Assembly: GCA_032358165.1 (NCBI GenBank)
Contig: JAALGY010000023.1
Coordinates: forward strand, 3,410,001-3,474,000
DNA: 64,000 bases
DNA from: Diplosphaera chodatii
Lineage: Eukaryota > Chlorophyta > Trebouxiophyceae > Prasiolales > Stichococcaceae
Direction of reading: 5' to 3'
The position numbers and the translations under genes are program-made. Position 1 is the first letter of the stretch. Every line of letters starts with the position of its first letter. The notes beneath the pieces are model-generated. The model saw nothing but the letters and a program-made list of their open reading frames with translations. It made no database searches and was not told the origin of the DNA. Positions 34,667 to 45,700 of this stretch are shown here, one piece after another.

Positions 34667-36255
34667 ACCTTCACAATGCCATCGCGGCTGCAGGAGACCA
34701 GCATCCGCTCGGTCACCTGCACAGATGGTGACACAGGTTCACTGCGCGTGCGCCTACATGTGCAACAATAAGCAGGAGTGCCATGTGCACAGTGAGTGCC
34801 ATGCTCCAGAGAAGATTATTCGTCATCTAACCATGTGGTCAAGGCCAGCACTGACCGATGAGAGTATGGCCCACCAGGTCCCACATTGACAGGCATGATG
34901 GCTGCAACCGAGGCACAATTCGTCCCGCACGAGGCGCAGCCTCTGCGACGTGTGCTGCCCTGACATGAAAGGGCACGCACCTCTATGGCAGCCAGGTCCA
35001 GGACGGCGTCGCGGTGCGACAGCGCCGCCTGCCGCCGCCGCGCCGAGGAGGCCCCGGAGCGCCTGGGGCCTGTAGGGTTTTGCATCACAGCGCCGTCGCC
35101 GCTGCCGCCGCTGCCGCTGCCGCTCCTGGTCGATGCGGTCTCGTCTATGACCGGCACGCCGGCGACGGCGCGCTGGCTGTACTTGTACGTGGGCATTGCC
35201 GGCTCAGCAGCCTCCTGCAGGCAAATTACAGGCTGTCAGCAGCTCAGGTGAGCTGTGAGGGATAAGACAGCAGTGAAGCGCAAGCTGTGACCTCTGCATG
35301 TAGCCGGTGAGCTTTCTGAGCGATGCACATCCTGACAAAACTGCTGATCCACTATGCTGCAGCACAAGCTACTAAGTAGCTCAGCAGGCGGCTCGACGCA
35401 CCTCGTCAGTGAGCGCAGCTGTCGAGGGCGGCGGCGGCGGTGCAGCGACCAGGTAGGAGGCGGCCGGGTTGGCGGGCGCCCAGTTGCGGATGGCGCCGTC
35501 GCCGCCCGCCGCCAGCAGGTTGCCGCCCCCCGTAGCCAGCAACGCCTGCACCCTGCAGCAGTATTCAGGTGTGATCATGATTGCAACCCCGTGCTCGGGC
35601 CCAGAATATGCACTGAATTGACAACAGACCGGCAGCTTGAACCAGCACATGCACATGAGAAATCCTGCAGCGTTGTGCACTGACAGCTTTTAGAAGAAGT
35701 GCGCCGGTGGCAACTTCAACATTAATTCACAAGCCATTGACAGCACACCCTGGGGGCCGCATGGGGGGCGCGTGCAGATCCTGGACTCTCAGGTGCGCCG
35801 CCAGCGCCGCGGGATCCAGCGGGTTGGCGGCGGTCGGCTCTGGGGCCGGCTGCTGCAGGGCCGCTGGGGGCAGCTGCGCCGCGCCGCGCTTGGCACCCCC
35901 GTAGCGCAGCACCTGCAGCGCACAGAAGACCAGGTAGTGAGGGGCCTTAAATATGCAAGGTCGCTGATGTGGCAAACGCGGGCAGATCTGCCTCAGGATT
36001 CTGCTGCCACTGTCATGGCAGATGCAAGTCTCAGTGACAAACTCAGGAACACCACTGATTGGGGGCCGGGCGATGACATAGCCAGTCCTGGATTGCACAG
36101 GCAGACTTGCAATGGCTATTCAGGCATGCAGCCCCAGTCAATCCGTGAGAAACCCCAGCATCCAACACTACAAGCATGATTCAGGCTGGGTCACCTGGCG
36201 GCAGGCGCCGGCGGCCACGTCCCAGAGGCCCACCTCGCCCGGCCCCGCCATGACA
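34667..36255 (-). pseudogene. Truncated duplicate of the VPS15 3' end that keeps ancestral introns
   Basis: Exons 35912-35749, 35552-35402, 35214-34981 and 34716-34667 encode the last WD40 part of VPS15 (VLRYGGAKRGAAQLPPAALQ, GGNLLAAGGDGAIRNW, LSHRDAVLDLAAIE, VTERMLVSCSRDGIVKVWK) up to a TGA at 34669-34667. A fifth exon piece (GLWDVAAGACRQ, from 36195) breaks off near 36255, where similarity to the full gene ends. No kinase or HEAT part is present, so it cannot make VPS15. The exons are open. Three introns (35553-35748, 35215-35401, 34717-34980) interrupt sequence that is continuous in the intact gene. Confidence 0.85.
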
Positions 36256-36760
36256 GTCACCACTGTATGTAGGATCATGTCAGTGATGTCAGTGTCATTC
36301 GAGACAGTGCAGCTAGTGGGTGCCGCAGTTACCGCGTTGGTTGTGTGTGGATGAGTGGTTGCCATTGCCGGCGCTAGCTGCAGGCTGACGATTTGATTCC
36401 ACGCTAGCTAGTACACGAACACAAGCTTGTATGCTTTGTTGGTTCAATAGCATCAACGCTGGCAGAGCCTGTATGTATGGCCAAATGGCTGTGATGCCTC
36501 AGGTCGCACCTGCATGCAGCATCTTGGTTATTCTCTCAGATCCAGACGCTCACTTCACACGAATTTGAACTGCCTCACAAACCTGATGCATGAGGGAGAG
36601 TGAGTAGTGGTTGCCGAAATCGAAAGATCAAACTGTTGGGCTGCCGGTTAATTATTGGCTGCAGCAGTGCAGCACCCTGGGACCATTTGGCCCCAAGCTC
36701 ATGCACCTTCAGCTCACAGAGTAAAAGTTTGCGTCGCAGCTCACATTGCATGCCTACAAC
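36256..36760. other. Junction of tandem units 1 and 2, and BTB G upstream region
   Basis: 505 bases. VPS15 similarity stops near 36255; similarity to the BTB E upstream region begins near 36340. The roughly 85 bases between mark the duplication junction. Confidence 0.55.
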
Positions 36761-37912
36761 ATGGAGACACATGAGCTGTATGGGAGCGCAGCAGCTGAGG
36801 CTATGGTGCTTGTGGGCGACTTGTCAGACTGCACGTTGGTGGCTGCGGATGGCAGCAGCTACGAGGTGTCCAAAGCGATCATAGCGATGCACAGTAAGGT
36901 CCTAGGGTGCGCAGAGACAGCCTGCTGCAGAGCACTTGCAATCCCAGATGCATGCTGACTGCAGGTTGCCTTGCGCTGGCGGTCTGGCAGGGTAGCAGGT
37001 TCCGCAGAGACGTGTGCAGTGGCACAACAGCAGTGGCGTAGTACTGTATAATATGTATGTGTACGAGACAACGTTGCAAGCAACCAATCAATGATCATTG
37101 ATGCCTGTTTGTAGGAGCATGTTCCGCAACATCGATCGCGCCGAGCACTGCGTCAGGCTGGATGACAGCCCTGTTGAGGTCGCCTGCCTGGTGAGCCATG
37201 CCTATGGCGGCGACAGGTTCCAAATCGACATTGACAACTTGCTGGAGTGCAGCCGCATGGCGCAGAAGTATGACATGCCACGGCTGCAGCAGGCAGTCGA
37301 CACATTTGTTAAACAGCTCGACCTCAGCGCACAGACCGTTCCAAGCCTCATCGCGATTGCCCACAACAGCCCAGAGATGCACGAGCTGGAGGAGCGCTGC
37401 ATGATCTATGCGGCCAGCCATCTACAGACAATCCTCAATAGCAGGTGCGTGAACAATCATGCAACGTACATCACAATCGTAGCAGATGTGCGGTGGCATT
37501 TATTACTGCCACCACGTGAATACAGAAGCAGAATTCCTGAATGGCATGTGACCTTGCTCGCGGCTCATATATATGCAGGGTGGCTGCCAACAAGCACCCC
37601 ACAGACTGGTTGGAGGTTCTGCCACAGTCAGCACTGGTGGACCTGATGCAGCGGCGCAGCGCCTTTGCGTTAGGCGCCGTGCTGATGCACGTAACGGCTT
37701 CGACGGATGTGCTTCCATTGGATGATGCACAGACGGCATGCATGGAGGCAGAGGTGGCTTCTAAGTGTGCAGCATCCGCGGCAGGACAGCAGCAGCCGCG
37801 CGCCAGGCATCGACCAGTCGCGGGTCAGGAGGAGGGGTGGGATGTCAGTGTATCCATACTTTGCATACTGACAGCTATTGACCAAGCTATCGGCAGCAAC
37901 GTCATCATGTAA
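36761..37912 (+). CDS. BTB/POZ domain protein, cluster member G
   Basis: Exons 36761-36906, 37115-37444 and 37579-37912 join to 269 residues, the longest of the cluster. BTB marks: GDLSDCTLVAADGSSYEVSK, AIIAMHSKVLG, AYGGDRFQIDIDNLLECSR, KYDMPRLQQAV. The C-terminal block is HPTDWLEVLPQSALVDLMQR. The intron 1 acceptor is TTTGTAG rather than CAG. Its tail (GAVLMHVTASTDV, DDAQTACMEAEV) is colinear with E. Confidence 0.86.
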
Positions 37913-38361
37913 GCAAGCAACTTGTTTCTACAGATGCCACATCCATACATGCTAGTAGTCTCCACGTGGACGCAGCCAGACAGATGCATGCAGCTAGCAG
38001 TAATGGAAGCAGGCCCATGCCATGTGCCAGACAGCACAAGCCAGCGTCCATCTGTCATGTATTCACGTTTGACCTGTCGTTAGTTGCAAGCCGTGGTGTA
38101 CAGACTCAAGGCTACACAGCAGCTGTTGTTGCCCCGGCTTGCCTGGCTTGCTGTGCCCTGGACCGCCGATAATCCTCCTGACGGAAGCCAGGGATCCAAA
38201 ATCGTACCGAATCAGATGCCCTGGATCGCTACCACGGGACCACCGGTGCTCAGCACCGTCGTGCATCACTGAGTGGTCAGCTGCATGCACCCTCGATCTA
38301 TGGGTCTCCCGTCGCTCGGAGCTCGTGTTCGCATAGCTCTGGTGCATGTTGTGTATGTAGC
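37913..38361. other. Spacer between BTB G and BTB H
   Basis: 449 bases, the unit 2 counterpart of 32849-33319. No gene seen. Confidence 0.45.
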
Positions 38362-39428
38362 ATGGGTGACACGGCTCCTCAAGCACCTGAGCTGTGCTCT
38401 GCAGCAGCTGATGCCGTGAAACGTGTTGGAGCTCTGGCCGACTGTGCGCTGGTGGCCAACGATGGCAGCAGCTACAAGGTGTCCAAGGGGTTCATAGCTG
38501 CGCATGCCACAGTCCTGGGGTGCGCTGCTAGCATAGCTGGTGCACAGCGCACACACCCATGCATAGCTGACTTGATGAGATTAGTGCCGCCGCATCTCGT
38601 GCCTTGGCTCTCACACAGGACGCTGTTGCACTCAATGTGGGACACGAGTTGCGCCTGCAACTCCACAAGGCAAACAGTTGCCCTCTTTTCCTTGCCGCAG
38701 GACCCTGCTCAACAATGTTGATGCAGCAGAGCAGCTCAAGCTGGACGACAATCCTGCTGAGGTTGCCTGCATCGTGAACCACGTGTATGGCGGCGACCTA
38801 TTCCTGATCGACATCAGCAACCTGCTGGACTGCAGCCGCATGGTGCAGAAGTATGACATGCCGCGGCTTCAAAGGGCGGTTGACGCCTTTGTGAAGCAGC
38901 TCCAGCTCACCAACGAGAATCTTCCACACTGGATGGCAGTCGCCCATGGTGACCCAGAGATAGCTGAGCTGAAGCAGCGGTGCATCAATTTTGCAGCGAA
39001 GCGCCTGCAGAGCATCTGCAGTGCCAGGTGAGCTTTGCCAACAAACGTTGCAGTCGTCATATGTATGACCGCATAAACTGCACAATTGGGGCGTTTTTTG
39101 AACGGCATGCAGTGTTGGTGATGAGCACTCACATCACAGCGGCCAGATGACCGGGAGTAGTGCATGCATGTCTTCTGCTGCTGTGGACGCAACGTAGAAC
39201 ATGCCGCTGCCTTTGTGCAGGATTGCCAAGGGTCTGCAACGTACAGACTGGCTGGAGGCATTGCCACAGTCATCACTCGTGGACCTGATGCAGCGCCGCA
39301 GCCTAGCTGTTGGTGACATTGTCCAGGCAGACTGCTCACTGTGCTCAGCGGACTGCAGGCGTCGCACACACGGTTGTGGTTTGCCATTACGGGAGCAAGA
39401 TATCCAAAGCCTGGAGAGGTTGCGATAA
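38362..39428 (+). CDS. BTB/POZ domain protein, cluster member H
   Basis: Exons 38362-38519, 38701-39027 and 39221-39428 join to 230 residues. BTB marks: GALADCALVANDGSSYKVSK, RTLLNNVDAAEQ, VYGGDLFLIDISNLLDCSR. Exon 2 is one codon shorter than in F (EQLKLDD against EQTVKLDD). The tail is Cys-rich (DCSLCSADCRRRTHGC) and ends REQDIQSLERLR. It converges with VPS15, 281 bases away. Confidence 0.86.
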
Positions 39429-39709
39429 ACGATACAGTAGGCATTACGTACTTCAGAGCTTGTCCATGCGATGGACGCGGGGCATCTGTTATTGAGAGGT
39501 GATTAGATGCCTGCAACTGTGCAGAGCTGCAGACACAGTCTGCTCGAGGGAGATATGTACATGGGCCCGCTGGTGCTGTGTATTTCCCCTGGATATACTC
39601 GCGAGAATACACCTGATAATACAATCTGACTGTGGTCAGTCCCTGACATCAGCGTTTGACTAGTGTTGCAATCCATAGTTTGCTCCCAGCCGGTTGCAGC
39701 TGGCAGCCC

Positions 39710-42700
39710 TTATTTCCAGACCTTCACGATGCCGTCACGGCTGCAGGACACCAGCATCCGCTCGGTCACCTCGATGGCCGCCATGTCCAGCACGGCGTCA
39801 CGGTGCGACAGCGCCGCCTGCCGCTGCCGCGCTGAGGAGGCCCCGGAGCGCCTTGGGCCTGTAGGGTTCTGCACCACGGCGCCGCCGCCGCTGCCGCCGC
39901 TGCCGCTGCCGCTCTTGGCCGATACGGTTTCGTCTATGACCGGCACGCCGCCAATGGCGCGCTGGCTGTACTGGAATGTTGGCATTGATGGCTCAGCAGC
40001 CTCCTCGTCAGTGAGCGCAGCTGTTGAGGGCGGCGGCGGCGGCGCGGCCACCAGGTAGGAGGCGGCCGGGTTGGCGGGCGCCCAATTGCGGATGGCGCCG
40101 TCGCCGCCCGCCGCCAGCAGGTTGCCGCCGCCGGTTGCCAGCAGCGCACGCACCCCAGGGGGCCGCGTGGGGGGCGCGTGTAGCTCCTGGACTCTCAGGT
40201 GCATCGCCAGGGCCGCGGAATCCAGCGGGTTGGCGGCCGTCGGCTCCGGCTGCGGCTGCTGCAGCGCCGCTGGGGGCAGCTGCGCGGCGCCCTGCTTGGC
40301 ACCCCCGTAGCGCAGCACCTGCAGCGGGCAGCAGCCAGGGCATGAGCGGTCTTCGGAGAGTGCAGATGTTGCTGAAGTGGCAAATGCAGGTAGGTCTGCA
40401 TCGGCAAGCTCAAGGACGTGCAAAAGTCGTTGCCTGATGACGGCAAGCGAAAGTCTATTAATACAGTCAGGAACTATTGACTGGGAACCACAGACGCTAG
40501 CACAGCCATGCAAAGGCAGACTGGCCATGGCTGCTAAGGCATGCGGCCCCAGTCAATCAGCAGAAGAAACCAGCACACGAGAGTACAACCGCTGCAGGTG
40601 GGTCACCTGGCGGCAGGCGCCGGCGGCCACGTCCCACAGGCCCACCTCGCCCAGCCCCGCCGCCATGTACACCAGCGGCGGCTGGGCTGCCGTCGCCGAG
40701 TCTGCCGGGCCCCGGTGGGGCAGGCCCAGCTGCGGCGGCGGTGCCAGCGCTGGCTCCAGGGCCTCGATGGCTGCAGCAGCATAATGCACGTCTTGCAATC
40801 TCCTCAGATCATCACATGGAGCAGCACGGCGGCCTATGGGTTGCAGACGGCACTTCTCAGCGTGGGCATGAGCCGCTGGCATAACCGGGTTTGCCCACGA
40901 CAGCCAGGCCGCTGACACTGGGTTATGCGCAACAGCGGTCTCTAAGAACCTCCAGCAAAACATCAGTAGGTTAGTGGGTCGTAAACTTACCTCCCGCGGG
41001 GTGGCGCCAGGCGTGCACGGGCAGCCGGAAGCGCGCGTCCCACAGCGTGCAGTGGCCCCGCGCCCCGCCCGTCAGCAGCCACGTGGCGCCCCCCGGGTCC
41101 GCCGCCAGCTGGTCCGTGACGCCCTGCACTGACGCGGGCTGCAGTTTTTTGTGAGGGAGGCAATGTAAGTGGGCTGATTGCAGCAGGCAAATGACGTGCA
41201 CCTGAAGCATGCAGGAGGTCCGCTCCGCAGCATCCTCTTCCAAACTTGTAGCTGAAGGTCTTGCCAGCATCTCTCAACACTGCAGTCGTCGTCTTGGGCT
41301 GCAATATGAGTGTAGCCGTAGTATAGATCTACCTGGCGAGGCTGTGACGGCAGCACCCAGGCATCCCCGCTGGTGCGCAGGTCCTGCAACCCGGGAAGAT
41401 GCTGGTTTTCACGGCGATCATGACATGAATGCCGAACATGCCATGCATCGAGTCGCACAGATGGCTGCCTTCGCTGCAAGCGCACCCAGGCGTGCAGGCC
41501 GCCGGCCTGCGTCCAGTACAGCAGGGTGTGCGGCCCCCACCGCCGCACCCCCAGCACGGCGCCCTCCCCAGGGCGCACCTCCCGCACCCGCGCCAGCCCC
41601 GTGTACTGGTCGACTGCGCCGCCTGCAGCGCAAGCGGACGCGGTCATCAACATTTGCACTGCTCAGCGTGGCCGGGTGTTTGATCGTTGAATTCGCAGTA
41701 CTCTCTGATGCTGATCAGCGCTCCTGCCATAGTGCCTCTTGTCATCGACTTGTGGCGCTGCAGTCAACTGAGCCTGCAGTGTGCCAAAGTGCGGTCAAGG
41801 TGCCCCTTGTGCCGTGTGCAGGGCCTCAGGCTGTCGCGCCGAAGGCAGGTTGTCAGAGCTCAGATGCATGCCAGACAGCCGGCTTGTATGGGCACCAGCC
41901 GCTAGTATCACCAGGCTGGCTCAGAGAGCCGGAGACGAGCTGCGTCACAGTTGTGCCAGCAGCTCATCTGAGGCTGTGCCAAGCCAGTCTGGCCATCGGG
42001 TGGTGATATGACCAGACATTTCGACACTATAACTGCAGATATGCTGCACACGTGCCAGTGCATGGGGAAACAGTGGATGAGGCTAGGGAAAGAAATTGCC
42101 AGATGCACCAGCCCAACCACTTGCTGCATGAGCTTGCTGGCCACGTCACCCTAGACCCTGGGGCCATCTACAACATAAATGCTGGCATTGTGCTCGACTC
42201 TTAGCCTCAAATTTACCATAATGCCAGGTGATGATGCTGACATATGTCACAGATTCTGGTGGATTCGCAGTGGGCACCTGTGCCGCCGCCGCGGGTGGTG
42301 TACTCCACGCGCCACAGGTGCAGCGAGCCGTTGGCGCTGGCGGACGCGACCGACTGCCCGTCCTCGCACCCGCTGGCGCCCAGCATGCGGCCGCCTGTGC
42401 CACATGCAGCAGACCTCAGAGTCGACAAGCTGTCGATCCTACACTGGTCACAGCAGTGACCGGCGGAAGTCATGCAGCAGGATACAAGGCACCAGAGCTG
42501 TCCGAGTGAGTGTTGGCAAGGACAAGCACCCTGGGCGGCGTAGGTGATGCGGCTGCGGAAGGAAACATCCTTCTCCAGCCGCCGGCAGTCCCACACCTTG
42601 TATAGAATGGTGTAGAATATGCTGAAAGTACACACGATGAGTAGCTGCCAGCTGCTGTCCCAACATGCAGCACAAGCAGCACAGTGCTGGCTGCTGTGTG

Positions 42701-45700
42701 TCCAACACATCTCCCTGAAGCAGAGTGATTTACAACTGTCGCCGCACAACAAGTGGATGCGATAAAGCGCCACCTTGACGGTCTCGTCGTTGGAGGCGCT
42801 GACGAAGAAGGCGCCGCCGCTGGCCACCGCCACCTGGTTCACCGCCCGCCGGTGCTCTGCCAGGTGCGCCACCTGCAGATCCAGTTCATCTTCAGGCTAT
42901 TCGATGTTGAAATCCTTCTGTAGCTGTAACCTGGTAGGATGCTCATCGATGCTCTGTAGGTGCGCCACACACGGTGCGTTGCAGGATATATATGTGTTGA
43001 GATTCTTAACATTTTTCGATGGGACTCTACAGTATGACGGCAGTGTTCCGAACAGTGCAAGGTATCTTCAGGGCGTCAGTATCAACATCTTAATCTGATA
43101 GTCGTACCAGGCTTCATTGGTACAGCAGATGTGTCTGTCCACATACTGTGCCAGCAAGCTTGTTCTGACTGCCAGAAGTGTGTCAATGCAGCAGTTCCTA
43201 TCCTTTGAGAGTGCTTCAAGGCTCAGGGTGCTTCGTCGACGTTCGTCCACGAAGCCTTCGTGGACCTCACATCACCATACTTACACGATAGGTACACAAA
43301 TTTCTAAGGAACTGTTTTGGTTTGCGGCCCCACCAGCACGCCGCGGGGGTGCCAGGGCTCGGGGGACGCCGCGCCGCCGGGGATCGCGATGCTGCCGCCG
43401 TCGATGGTATTCCCGCCGCCGCCCTCCGCCTCGGCTGCGCCCGCGTCCTGCCCCAGGGTGGGCCGGCTGGGCGGGCGCGGCAGGCTCAGCGGCTCCTCCA
43501 GGCTGAGCGACAGCCGGCCTGGTAGGGAGTCAGCAGCCGGCTTGGGGCCGAGGCGTGTCGCGCGAGCGACCAGCTGCGCCGTTCCCGCCACTGCCGGACG
43601 CAGCAGCCCCGCACCACTGCCATCTGTCAGCTTAATTTCTGTGCCGTCACTGCTGATGGCAGCGGCTGTGCTGACGGCAGCGACTGGACCTGGGAGCTGC
43701 TGGGTGTCTCGCCGCGGGTGCGGCAGCAGAGCAGTGCCGGCGGCCGCTGCAGGGGGGATGACGTGGCCGTCTTGCGCTGCGGCCGCTGCTGCGGTGTCCA
43801 TCGCCGCTGAAAGAATGGAGGCGCCCCCCTGCAATGACAAACCTAGAGACCTAGGAACCGTGAGCTCTCCCCGCACACTCAGCACCTCTGCATACATCCC
43901 TCTACTGCCATCTGCACTCATGGGGAAACAGAGTTCACATTGCTTCCTGGGACGCAGGCGGTTTGCAGCATCGACAGGGTGCACCCACCTCCAGGCTGTA
44001 TTTGACGCTCATCACACAGCACAGCAGCTGTGGGAAACATGTTGTCCATAACAACAGCCGAGCGAAATGAACGCCAGCGCGTACTACACTGCCTCTATCA
44101 GTGAAGTAATGCCCGACATCTCTGAGTCGCTCAGCATTGCAGAGGAGGATCATCTGCTTGTAAAGTCGACGACAAGGGTCACGTACTGCAACTCATGAAC
44201 GCTGATAAGAGAAGTTTCTTTGCTTTGCTTTGCTTTGCAATACTTTGCAAGTATTTTTTGCTTTGCTTTGCAAGCTTTGCTTTGCATGCTTTGCATTTTG
44301 TTTATTCTTTGCTTTACGTTTTCCGACTGCATGGCATGCACCGGGCAAGCGTCACCTGCGCATGTGAGGCGGGGAGGCGCAAAGAATACAGCGGCACGCC
44401 CCGCAGCTCGGGGCACCCCTCTGCGTCCCGGCCAGGCGGCGAGGTGGCTGCTGCTCCAGGTGCTGGCTGCCGCCGCCGCCGGTGCGGCACCTGCATCTGT
44501 GTCTGCAACACAGCACGCTTTCGTAATGAGAAACGGCAAACGAGCTCTGGATGCAATGCATTGGCAGGCGTGCTTCTTGATCAGTGCACGGGCTTTGTGT
44601 TGGGTGTTGACAGGCTCGGAGGATGGCATCAGCGGTGCAGCATCTTGAGAGGGTGCCTATCGCGGCACCACCTAGCACCAATCATCAGTTGTGCAGGGCA
44701 GTTCTCGCAGCACACGCGCACCTGTGCTGAGGACGTTGTGGACCGTGGCGTGCCCAGGCGGCTGCGTGGCGTGGTTGCGCGGGAGGCCGCCCGGCTGCGG
44801 GGCGCCTTTGATGCAGGCGGCGTCTGCAGCAGCGGCTGCGGCAGCGGCGGCGGCGGCGTCGGCAGCGGCTGTGGTTCTCGTAGGCATTCTGCGAGCTCCT
44901 GCACCGTAGCACAAAGCGACCTTTGGAGAGAGAAGCGCGGGTTGTTGTGGCAGGCGCCGGGCATCGCCAACCTCCAGCAGTCAACCGGTGGGAGTGCAAG
45001 GGTATCTGCTCTGACACGAGCGTACCTGTGCGTCTGCTAGCGAGCTGGGCTCGCTGGTCAGGGCAGGCGCCACGAGCGGCAGCAGCAGCGCATACACCTC
45101 TGCGGGCGACAGCTGCGCGGCTGCCGCCGCCACAAACTCGACCGCAGACGACCGCACGCTGCAGATTCCAGCACAGCATGTCACTGCACTTCTCGTTAAC
45201 CAAGTGGTGTATGGACACACCAAGCCTGGACATCGAGATGCTTCAGGGTGGCTGGCAACTTGCCGTCATTTTCCTGTTGTCACCTGGTAGCGCTGGGTTG
45301 GACGCTGTTGTGTACACACACCTGGTGGAGGGGTGCAGCAGCAGGCGTGGCGACACACGCGACGCGGCCGCCAGCAGCCAGCGCCCCGTCAGCAGCCCGC
45401 AGCGGGTGATGGCCGTCAGGAAGCCGGCCGCCGCTGCCACCACTGCCTCCTCCGCATCCGCCAGCGCCTGCACCCCGGAGTGACCATGTTCTGTTGCTCC
45501 TAATCACGACCTTGTTTTGGTTCATTGTTGGGCTTTGCAGCCCCACAGCAGGGTTGTCAGCAGCGTACGCAGAGTGTGCCTCGGTTGTCGCAGCTGCAGC
45601 AGCGGTAGGGCACTGCAGATGGTGCAGTGGCTGATTTGCAAGGCTGAAACAGAACAGCATTTCATTCATCTGCCAGCATGTTTCAGCCTTCTAGCGTTTG

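Larger units (their letters stand above)
31240..36255. repeat. Tandem unit 1: BTB E, BTB F, truncated VPS15 3' end
   Basis: Same order and orientation as unit 2 (about 36340-40665). E pairs with G, F with H, and the VPS15 fragment with the intact VPS15 3' end. Spacers are alignable by eye but gapped. Confidence 0.85.
36340..40665. repeat. Tandem unit 2: BTB G, BTB H, 3' end of intact VPS15
   Basis: Second copy of the unit at about 31240-36255. The VPS15 part continues beyond the unit as the complete gene, so unit 1 is the derived, truncated insertion or the full gene was cut at the unit 1 end. Confidence 0.8.
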
